Positions 36,526-45,853 of a stretch of DNA of 64,000 bases are shown in pieces (within the stretch, counting starts at the first letter, position 1; each line of letters opens with the position of its first letter). Under the pieces are notes generated by a model. That model worked only from the letters and a program-made list of their open reading frames with translations. It was not told the DNA's origin and did not search any database. The DNA is from Phaeosaccion multiseriatum. Its lineage: Eukaryota > Ochrophyta, other classes. The stretch is taken from positions 3,782,001-3,846,000 of the forward strand of contig OZ218952.1 in assembly GCA_965112735.1 (NCBI GenBank), in the 5' to 3' direction. The position numbers and the translations under genes were made by a program.

Positions 36526-39063
36526 AATCGCCCACTGGTGGCGTTGGTGGCGATGCTGCTGCTGTGTCGCCATCGTCTGCGGGCCCACTCACTGGAGAAG
36601 CGTATGGCCGATGCGAACAAGAAGAGGACGACGACTTTTCCGTCAAAGAGGAGGTATGCGAGCGAGCGAGCGAGCCAGCGAGAAGTTGCATTTCGTTAGC
36701 GTATAATGTTGGGTGGGGGGTCGTTGCTTTTCGTTAGTGTATAATGTTGGGTGGGGGGTCGTTGCTTTTCGTTAGTGTATAATGTTGGGTGGGGGGTCCT
36801 CTCTTCTCCTCCCACCAACTTTCCTCTGCTTCCTCCTTGGGACCTTGCTTGCGCTGCTCCTTGCCTTCCTTCATTCCTTCACACCACCCCCCACTCCTTC
36901 CCTTGCTCTGCCCTCCCAGGGTGTGGTGGTGCTGACCCGAATCCGGCCTCTGAGTGCCTCCGAGACCCTGACAGGAGGCAGCAACAGGTACCTGCAGAGG
37001 CAGGGCAAGACAGGGCTGCAAGTGCTCCCCAGCTCCAAGCGCATGTCGGTGAGTGAGTGAAGAGGGAGAGGAGAGGAGGAGAAGGTCCATCAGCAATGCA
37101 TGGCTGGCAGTGGGAGTCCAACCGAGACGCAGCCCTCCCCCCACCCCCCCGATCGATTGATCAGTTACCCCCTGAACGCCGAAATCCTTCTTCCTACTCC
37201 CTCCCGCTCGCACCTTATCCCATCCTCTGCTATCCCCCTCCCCTCCCCTCCCCTCCTCCAGTCTCAGCCCGCCGCCCCTCGAACCTTCCAATACGATGCC
37301 GTGTTGGGCGAGGAGGCGTCTCAAGAGGACGTGTATGGGCTTGTGGGGCCGCGCCTCGTCAAGAAGGTTCTTGCCGGGTACAACAGCACCTGCTTCGCGT
37401 ACGGACAGACGGGCTCAGGTCGGTGGGTGGGTAGCGAGCGGAGAGGGGGGAGGAGCGTTCTCTGTGGCTCTTTGTCTCCCTTTGTCTCCCTTATTGTTCT
37501 TTTTTTCTCACCCCCAACCCCCCGCCGCCTCCGCTCCTGTTGCTCCTTCCGTCTCTCTCTCCCTCCCCTCTGGGTCTTATTTTACTAGGCAAGACGCACA
37601 CCATGGAGGGCGGGGCAGACACCCCGGGCCTCATCCCCCTCATCTGTCAGCAGCTCTTCGCCGACATTGAAAGGCTCAAGCAGGCGAGCAAGGACAAGGA
37701 GCAGAAGGAAGTTTCTGTTACTGTCACGTACCTGGAGATTTACGCCGAGCAGCTCACAGACCTTCTGCTGCCATCTGACCAGCACGAGGCCGAGGTGCTC
37801 CGGCGCCAGAGCGAGCAGCAGCAGCAGTTGGTGATACCGCCGCAGCAGCACTTCGTGGTACAGCAGCAGCAGGAGGCGTGCCTCTCACCTATCCCAAACA
37901 TCAGGAGAGGATCCAGCGGCTCCTGCCGCGGCGGCAGCTTCGGCACCCCACCCACCAGCACTAGGACCACCACCAGCAGCAGCAGCAGCAGCAGCAGCAG
38001 TAGCAGAGGAGGAGGAGGAGGAGGGAGAATATGGAACGGCAAGGGCAGCAGTGGCGGTGGTAGCCCTGCCATTACCATTCGTGAGGCCAAGAACGGGACC
38101 GTGCAAGTGGATAACCTTCGCGCGGTGAGCGTCGCCAGCGCGGAGCAAGTCATTGCTCTCCTCAAACAGGTGTGTGTGTCTGTGTGCTGTGTGCGTGTGT
38201 GCGTATGTGCTCGTCTCGTTTTGTGTGTGTGTGTGCGTGCGAGCGTATTGAAGTCCGATGAAGCGGCAAGGGCGCCCAACCCCACCCCCTGAAAACTACA
38301 GCATCATGTAGATGGCTACCATCCCACCTGTGCCTCCCTCCCTCACTCACTCCCACCCCACTCCCACCCTCCCTCCTTCCTCCACTCATCCCACCCTCCC
38401 TCCCTCCCTCCCTCCCTCCCACCCACCGTGCGCATTGCGACGAATGAACATGCATACAACTACCCATGTTGGTACTCCAGGGCTCGAGCCTCCGCCGCAC
38501 CGCCTCCACCGCAATGAACTCGACCTCCTCCCGCAGCCACGCGGTCATGACCCTCACCGTGCTGCAGACCACTCGCTCTCTCTCAAGCGGCGAGGGCGAG
38601 GAGGACACTCTCCCTGTGGAGGTCAAGAGCAAGCTTAACCTTATCGACTTGGCCGGGTGAGTGGTGTACGTATGCTTTGTTGTGTTTCTTTTCGTTCACT
38701 TTGTTATGCCACATGTTTCCTTGTGTTGTTGTGGTTGTTGTGGTCGTGGTTGTTGCTGGCCACCTCCGTCCTTTGCGTAAACCCTCTTCTGGCTTCCTTG
38801 CTCACTTGCTCTCTCCCTCCCTCCCTCCCCTCTGAACTCCGAAGGTCTGAACGCCAGAGTCGTGCTCAGACGGACGGCCAACGCCTCAAGGAAGGCGCCG
38901 ACATCAATCTCTCTCTCTTCGCGCTGGGCAATGTCATCAACGCCCTCACCTCGTCCCCAGCGACGGCCCGGAGGCGAAGAAGTAGCACCAGCAGCAACGC
39001 CAGCAGCACACTGAGTGCGACTACAGACATGAATGATGACGAGGACGGCGACGATGAGGGGGA

Positions 39064-39094
<31 letters not shown>

Positions 39095-39679
39095 GGGGAT
39101 GGTGAGGGTCGCCTCAGCAGCGGCTCCGGCAAGACAAGGCGGCAGCAGGCTTCTACGCACGTTCCGTACCGCAGCAGTAAGCTCACGCGCCTGCTGCAAG
39201 ACAGCCTCGGCGGCTCGGCCTATACCACTGTGTGCGTGTGTGTGAGCCCCGAGGAGGCGAGCGAGCAGGAGACGCTGAGCTCTCTGCGTTTTGCCGAGCG
39301 ACTCAAGAAGGTCAAGAACAGGGTCGTGGTGCAGATGGACCCTGGGGCGCTGCAGATTTGTCGCCTCAATGCGTATGTGCAGAAGCTGGTGGAATGCCTC
39401 ACCACCCACGGCCTCTCCGTGCCCCCGGTCGCTGATGGTGCGGGGGCTGCTGTCTCACCAACTGTTGCTGCCGCTGCTGCTGCTGCTGCTGGTGGTGGTG
39501 GTGGTGCGATGCCAGCCTCTGCGGTGACGCCCAAGTCCACCAAGCGTCGCGCTATTGTAGCACGAACTGCGACTGCTGTACCACCAACTGCACCGCCAGT
39601 TGGTGCTACGACTTCTCCATCCACTGGGGGCGGGCGAAGGAGCGTCTCCAAGATTCCCCGCATGACGTTCGCATCATAG
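33921..39679 (+). CDS. Kinesin with motor domain near the C-terminus (about 1536 aa, 6 exons)
   Basis: Exons 33921-36653, 36920-37048, 37262-37418, 37589-38169, 38481-38656 and 38845-39679 join in phase. The first 911 residues carry a highly charged coiled coil (KKERHQQRKQQRKAKREAQE), a possible hydrophobic segment AAVAVLGWLLVGAT, long acidic tracts, and N/S-rich and poly-Ala runs. The motor follows: GVVVLTRIRPLSASE, P-loop AYGQTGSGKTHTMEGG, FADIERLKQASK, VTYLEIYAEQLTDLL, switch I NSTSSRSHAV, switch II LIDLAGSERQS, LKEGADINLSLFALGNVI, VPYRSSKLTRLLQDSLGG, LRFAERLKKVKN. Loops carry Gln/Ser/Gly and acidic inserts. The sequence after the motor (KNRVVVQMDPG...) resembles the neck linker of N-type kinesins, yet the motor starts at residue 912, so the architecture is a long N-terminal extension on an N-type-like motor. 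The subfamily is not assigned. Translation could also start at 34078. Confidence 0.87.
36478..36527 (+). repeat. (TGC)n run coding poly-Ala in the kinesin
   Basis: About 16 GCT/TGC triplets encode an uninterrupted alanine run shortly before the motor domain. Confidence 0.9.
36691..36798 (+). repeat. Three tandem 38-bp units in kinesin intron 1
   Basis: The unit starts TTTCGTTAGTGTATAATGTT and continues GGGTGGGGGGTCGTTGCT. The copies at 36691, 36729 and 36767 are almost identical (one C/T change; the third is incomplete). Confidence 0.92.
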
Positions 39680-40496
39680 GTCGAAACCAGGCGGGCATGG
39701 CAGTGCCTGGGGAGGCAGCATGGAGAGAGAGAGAGAGCGACAGAGGGAGAATAAAGCAGCGCAGAGCTGGGATAGAAGAGAAGATGAGCGCGGCTTGATT
39801 GCGTCCTCTCCCTCCGTCATTTAAAAGTTTTTCAATGGGGGTGTGAGTGGGCACGTATGTGCGTAAGTGTGCGACGAGAGGACAACAACAGACAGGGAAG
39901 GCGAACTTGGAGTGTGCCTCATTGCAAGCTGCTTCGTTCATCAGGGCACAATGCCCCCTCATCCCAGCAGTTGGTGATTCAGCATCAGCCTGCGAGGAAG
40001 AGCTCTTGCGTGGGACAAATGGGAGGACGAGAGAGTAGGTACATAGAAAGGGGGGGGGGGCGACCCGTATGAGGCACACCTTTTGGGCGTGCGTGGCTCT
40101 GGTCCCCTGGCCCACCCCAAAGAAAATTAATTGATCAATCCACAAGTGCGAAAAGTGAAGGACGAGTGCAATCGTGTTTGAGCCCCCACCTAAACAATCG
40201 CGTCGAGGCAAGAAAGCGGCCCTATAGTTGTTACAAGGAGGCTTTTTCGTATTTTTGCCAATCTTCCGGTGAGAAGAGGCCTCGGAAGGCCTTTTTTCCC
40301 CCTGGGGGATTTGCGTATCCACGGGATCGCCGCACACACTAACCATTTCCATCCTCCGCTATCGAGAAGCGGTCTTCTCCCCACCAAGGGGTGTTCAGCC
40401 TAGCTTGGACTCGTGCTGTCGTGTTGTACGGAGGCTGTGACTGAAAAGGTCCTTCTCAGCACTCCCGCACGGGGCCGGCATCGCGGGCCTTCCATC
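39680..40496. other. Gap between kinesin and ankyrin gene 2
   Basis: No gene is supported. It contains GAGAGA sequence and AATAAAG at 39750-39757 (possible kinesin polyadenylation signal), a GT-rich patch near 39840, and AATTAATTGATCAATC near 40125. The last 100 bp is presumably the promoter of the next gene. Confidence 0.5.
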
Positions 40497-41663
40497 ATGA
40501 AGAAGGCAGGGCTTAGCCACGAGGTAAGTCGCTCACCACCCGCACGCCAACGTGTGGGTCTGCAGCCAGCTACGCTCGAATCCTTGGTGGGGCTTATTCT
40601 GGGCCCTTTTGTCGCCCGTGCACACCCCTTTCTACTGTACTCGCACTAGGCCAAGCGGCTCTGTCGCGCCATCGAGAACGAGCCGAATCTCAGCAAGGTC
40701 AAGGCTGCGGTGCAGGAACTCATCGCCCAGCACGGAGGGGATCGTGCCTGCCTGGAGGAGGGTATCGATTTGGAGGGGCTCACTCCTGTGTACCTCGCGG
40801 CATGGTGGGGTCGAGCGGACGTGGTGGAGATGCTTCTCAGGGAACGAGCGTCTCCGAATACTCCGGCAGGAAGAGGCCTCACCAGTCCACTGTTCCTGGC
40901 CAGTCATCACGGCAAGCAAGGAATCGCACAGCAGCTCCTCTTGGCTGGTGCTACAGTTGACCAGGCAGACAGGACAGGTGGGACACCGCTGCACGCTGCC
41001 GCATTGGGAGGGCATGACGGCATCCTCCAGCAGCTTGTCTCCAAAGGTGCTGATGTCAATGCCGCAAATCGTGGGAGCAAGACGCCCCTGCACATGGCTT
41101 GCCGGAGAGGCCACCTCGCCACCGTTCAATATCTTCTCGATGAGGGTGCCGACATCGACAGAAGCGATCGCCACGGGTGGACCGCGCTACATCGTGCCGC
41201 CTTCTATGGCCATGTCACCACACTGAGAGCTCTGCTTGCGGCTGGCGCTTATGCTGATACACAAGAAGGCACCCAGCGCTTCTCGCCTCTCCAACTAGCC
41301 ACCCAAGAAGGGCACCTTGAAGTGGTGGAGGCACTTTTATCGGCAGGCGCCAAGGTGGACATGCTGTCTGCCGAGGGGTTCTCCCCGCTCCACTCGGCGG
41401 CGGTGAACGGCCATGTCGCCATGATCCGCCTGCTCCTCTCTGCTGGGGCGGAGGTGGACAGGACGGGAGGCAGTCCGCCAAGGACTGCGCTGTTTGAGGC
41501 TGCTCACCAAGGGCACGATGGGGCCGTGCAGGAGCTGCTTAGGGCAGGGGCGTCAACTGCCAAAGCTGCAGCTCTGGCCCGCGAGCACAACTTACTTGAA
41601 GTTGAGCAACGCCTCCTCTGCTTTGCGGGAAGACGTACCTTGAGCCCTGACTTCAGCCCTTGA
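40497..41663 (+). CDS. Ankyrin-repeat protein 2 (346 aa, 2 exons)
   Basis: Exon 1 (40497-40523) codes MKKAGLSHE and ends at a strong GTAAGT donor. Exon 2 (40650-41663) codes the remaining 337 residues after a CACTAG acceptor. An N-terminal helix (AKRLCRAIENEPNLSKVKAA) is followed by about eight near-consensus ankyrin repeats: LTPVYLAAWWGRADVVEMLL, SPLFLASHHGKQGIAQQLLL, GTPLHAAALGGHDGILQQLV, KTPLHMACRRGHLATVQYLL, WTALHRAAFYGHVTTLRALL, FSPLQLATQEGHLEVVEALL, FSPLHSAAVNGHVAMIRLLL and RTALFEAAHQGHDGAVQELL. Unlike its neighbours it has few low-complexity inserts. A decayed copy of the N-terminal helix exon lies 1.2 kb downstream at 42821-42949. The binding partner is unknown. Confidence 0.85.
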
Positions 41664-41895
41664 ATCCTGAGGGTGAGCTCAGCGGGGGGGGGGTTGAAGA
41701 GGGCACTCGCCCCGAAGCGCGGGATGATGTATTGCCGCTATCATATACGAAGAAGCAGGTAGAAGGGGCTGAAGACAGTAGTAGGCCTCAGGCACAAGCG
41801 AGGACAGACGAAACTGGAGCATCGCTCCACAAGCATTGGGGTATGGCTGCACACGCACACGCACACCACACACACACACACACACGCACGCGCAC

Positions 41896-41927
<32 letters not shown>

Positions 41928-42299
41928 GCACACGCACACGCACACGCACACACACACGCACACGCACACGCACACGCCTACTTAGGAAGGCGGCCGCCTA
42001 GGGAAAGCTCAGCAGCACACAAAGAGGAGCGGAGCTTCACGAGAGGATAAACCAATTTCATTGAGCCTTTTTCCCCTCCTCAGTCTCTGGACTTCGTAGT
42101 TCCCCGGGGGGGAATCTTGCGTACGCACGGGATGTGCACGCGCTCTCCCCCCCCCAAACACACAGGACACCTTTGCAGCAGCCGTTCTTCTCCTTAGCGT
42201 TTAGCTTGCTCCTGCCTTTGGACTGCGTCAAGGGCTGAGCTGCTGGAAAGGTTCTCCCCCCTAAAATCTCCGACTGTGGAGAACGCGACCCAAAGCCGA
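41664..42299. other. 3' flank of ankyrin gene 2 with a long CA/CG tract
   Basis: It has no supported gene. (CACACG)n-like repeats fill 41850-41978. The rest is the unique-looking 3' flank. Confidence 0.55.
41850..41978. repeat. (CACACG)n hexanucleotide tract
   Basis: About 130 bp of CACACG/CACACA units, with a single CATGCA break, lie downstream of ankyrin gene 2. Confidence 0.9.
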
Positions 42300-42538
42300 T
42301 CGGCTCCAGGCGAGGTTTCTCTGGCCCCCGATAAGCAAACAAGCAGAAGCCAGAGGCGGCCTGCGGCCGAAAGCAAGAAGCAAGGGACTCGGCCTACGGC
42401 TTCAGAAGCCAGCGGGACAGTAGCGAGCCCCCCCCCCCCTGTAATTTTTTCCCCCCTCCCAGCCTGAGAAGCCAGAAGCCCGAAGCCAGGAGGGGCGGCC
42501 CAGAAGCCAGGAGCCAGAGAAACCTCGCCTGTAGCCGA
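42300..42538. mobile_element. 239-bp element with 25-bp terminal inverted repeats (MITE/foldback-like)
   Basis: The left arm 42300-42324 and right arm 42514-42538 are inverted copies: TCGGCTCCAGGCGAGGTTTC on the left against the reverse complement of the right arm, which begins TCGGCTACAGGCGAGGTTTC. One mismatch in 25 bases is seen, and the core CAGGCGAGGTTTCTCTGG is perfect over 18 bp. The interior has no coding frame and carries several copies of AGAAGCCAG. No clear target-site duplication is visible, so it is a candidate non-autonomous element rather than a proven one. Confidence 0.6.
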
Positions 42539-42820
42539 AGCACAGAGGTGAGCCGCCGGAGCATGACGACAGTCCGTCCGCCCCCTGGGCCGTTCTGCTG
42601 CTGTCATTCTTTCAGCTCGGATGACGTCGGCAGCACGTTCATAACAACACTGCCTGGCCTAACTCGTTCCCCCCCATGAGCAGCTACGCTCTGGGCCTGA
42701 GCTCCTGTATGCCTTCGCGGCGTTATGTGCATGCCATACCAACCATGCAGCGCCTTGCCTAGCTTCGCTCTTTGACTAGAGTTCTTCGGTTCGCTCTGTC
42801 CTTGCTACTACTCGCGCCAG

Positions 42821-42949
42821 GCTCATCGTCTCATACACGCCATCCAACATGAGCCGGATCTCCGCAAGTTCAGCGCCGCAGTCAGCGTACTCGTCGTCCA
42901 GCGAGGAGGGATTATGACCGATTCACAGAGGGTTGAAGGAGTAGGCTGA
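42821..42949 (+). pseudogene. Decayed duplicate of the ankyrin gene 2 exon-2 start
   Basis: After a CAG acceptor-like site the frame reads AHRLIHAIQHEPDLRKFSAA and continues VSVLVVQRGG, matching the ankyrin gene 2 N-terminal sequence AKRLCRAIENEPNLSKVKAA ... VQELIAQHGGD residue for residue with conservative changes. It stops at TGA 42947-42949 before any ankyrin repeat. A GAGT microsatellite (42966-43010) follows immediately. Confidence 0.7.
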
Positions 42950-43576
42950 GCGCACACCGACCAAGAGGGCTGAGTGAGTGAGTGAGTGAGTGAGTGAGTG
43001 AGTGAGTTGGGTGTCTCGGGGGGAGAGAGTTGAATGCGCACACCGACCGCAGTACGCACTGAGATGTGCTTCTCCTTTTCCCGCGTTTGATCAAATCTTT
43101 GCGTCGTTGCATCACCTCGCGCATGAGATTCAAAGAATAAAAAAAATAGAGGAAGAGAGGGAATTTGATTTATCAATTAAAATTAATTTTTTAATTAATT
43201 AAATGAAGATGTTATAATGTGTTGGCCTTTTTTCCCTTCCCTCTTACAATTACCCTATTGTTCCTCTACTACCCAGTCCACATACTTATCGATCAGTATC
43301 GCCTTCCCAACACACTTCTCTCTGTCGCCTAGAGTACAGCTACAGCTGAAGTGAGGAAGGTCGTAAGTACCCAACGAGCTAAGCTACGCCACACCCACAA
43401 CCTTCCTTTCTCGCCTCTCTCGCCGCCCCGCCCGAAAGAATCCATCTGTTTACACCACCTCTTCCTTTCCTTCCTCTCACAGCATGAGTCAACCCATCGA
43501 CCCATCCGTTTACACCTCCACCACTTCGTCTTCAACTTCCAACAGCATGGACTGATATGATATTCAATCCATTTGC
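42950..43576. other. 3' region of PDH E1 fusion gene
   Basis: It holds a (GAGT)n array at 42966-43010 and an unusually AT-rich stretch at 43135-43215 (AATTAATTTTTTAATTAATT). It contains no supported gene; it is the likely 3' UTR and terminator area of the minus-strand gene. Confidence 0.5.
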
Positions 43577-45432
43577 TTACGCCACCATTTCCTTGACAGC
43601 CTTGACCAGATCCGCTGCCCGCTTCACCACCGCCTCCTCCATGCTTGCGGCATATGGGACAGGGGCGTCGTCCATGCACAGCCTTCGGACGGGCTTGTCG
43701 AGCTCATTGTACAGCTGCTCAGACACGATGGCCGACACTGTTGCACCCACCTGGGAGGGACGGAGCGAGGGATGAGGGAGTGAGGGAGCGAGGGATGAGG
43801 GAGTGAGGGAGCGAGGAAGGGGTTAGGCAAGCACACCCATAGAGACCGTAATAACCGGGGAGCGACCAACGACTGAACAAGCGAACGAATCGAAGAAACA
43901 TTGGCTACTACATGTCTACCCTGCCTCCCTCCTTCCCTTCCTGCTTCCTTCCCTCCCTCCCTCCCTTCCCCTCTTCACTCACCCCTCCGGACAGCGTGCT
44001 CTCATCCAAGATAGCGGCCTTGTGTGTCCTCTGTAGACTCGTCTTGATGGTGTCCAGGTCTAGCGGCTTGAGCGAACGAAGCTCGATGAGGTCCACATCG
44101 AAGCCTTCTGCCTGCAGCTCTGCTGCTGCCTTTTGCGCCTCGATGACGCCGTGCAAGTACGTGAGCACGGTCACGGCCTTGCCCGCCTATTGAATCAATC
44201 AAGAGAGACGGATGGATAGATGGATGGATGGATGGATGGATGGATAGGTAGATGGACAGATACATAGATCAGCAGGCAGGTCGGTACATACACATAGAGG
44301 GAAGGCACAATGCTCGATGTAAGATATCGATATTAATATGGATACAAATAGTACCATCCCCATACACGTAAGGAAATCAAGGGCAACACCTAAGCTGAAA
44401 CTGCAAACTGACCTTGACTGCCTCTGGGGAGGCCTCGTGGAGGAGGGCGGCCTTGTTGAGCGGCATGCACTGCCCCTGTGTGATGTGCCCCTTGGAGGAC
44501 TTCATCATCTTGACGGGCAGGAACAGCATGCCTGTTGGTGATACATATACATGATACGTGCCAAGAGCAGGCGGAGGATGGAGGGTGGGCAGTGAGTGTC
44601 CCCAGTGAGTGAGGCTGAGGGGAAGGCACTTCTTGCCGTGAACGGAGCGACAATGGGTACGGTGAGGCTGGCTCCAGTTGAGCCAGAGTGAGAGAGAGAG
44701 AGCAGTAGAGAGAGGGGGAGAAAGACAGACCGACAGACCGACAGACCGACAGACGGAGTGGGTGGGTGAGTGGCTGACGAGCCAAGTCTACTCACCTGGC
44801 CCATTGTCCCTGATGAGTGACTTGGTGATTCCATAGGCGGCGTCGGGGGTGCTGGCGGTGCAGATCTTAAGACCGGGGATGCCCATCACGTAGGCATGGA
44901 GCGGTTGAGAGTGCTCCGCACCCAGGGCCTGGGGGAAGGGTGGGGGGAGGGACGGAGGGACGGAGAGAGGATTGGTGAAAGAGTGAGGGAGAGAAGGGGG
45001 GCACAGGGGGAGTACAGGAGGCCAACTCACCAATCCAACTCCTCCACACACACACACACACACACACACACGCCTACCCAACTTGTCCCCCACATACATC
45101 CCATCCACCCAACCCACTCACCTGATTCGGTGCGGTCCCGCCTGCCCCGATGATAGTCAGGGGCATGTTGAACTGCCCTCCGGTGGTGGCGTACGTGTTG
45201 CCGGCACTGGAGATCTCGGCCATACCGTAGATGCCAAAGTTGGTGTTCATGAGCTCTACGATGGGGCGGTAGCCGTTCATGCCCTCCCCGAGAGCCTTGC
45301 CGATGAAGTGCCCCTCGTCGATGATCTCGTCGGCGGCTCGGAGGGTGCCGAAGGTCTGTTGGGTGAGCTTGGGGATGTCGTAGGAGGAACCGGCCTGTTG
45401 GACAGGCACACACAGAGAGAGAGTGTGTGTGC

Positions 45433-45467
<35 letters not shown>

Positions 45468-45792
45468 TGTTAGGAGGGAGGGTGGAGAGGAGACGATTCA
45501 GGTTCAGCTTCAGTTATAAACACCAATCAAGGGACATCAATCACTTGCGAACAAGGAGATGAACAACCAACACACCCACCTGGAGGTCCTCAGCGTGTAT
45601 GGTGGTCATGGGGTCCCTGATCATCTCCTCAATGACGGCGAGGTTCACAGCGTCACCAACGGTGATCTGCCCCGCCTGGGCCTTGGCCTGCAGGGCGGCG
45701 ATGTGCGCCTCTGCGTTGGCAAGCTTGGCAGGGTCCACTGTGGCCTTGGTCAGGGCCTCGCTGCCTGTGTGCATCAGTCAGGAGTATGGGCA

Positions 45793-45853
<61 letters not shown>

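Noticed and set aside
43135-43215. AT-rich patch as a replication origin or matrix attachment site
   Set aside because: Base composition alone is not enough, and the location fits the 3' flank of the E1-fusion gene.
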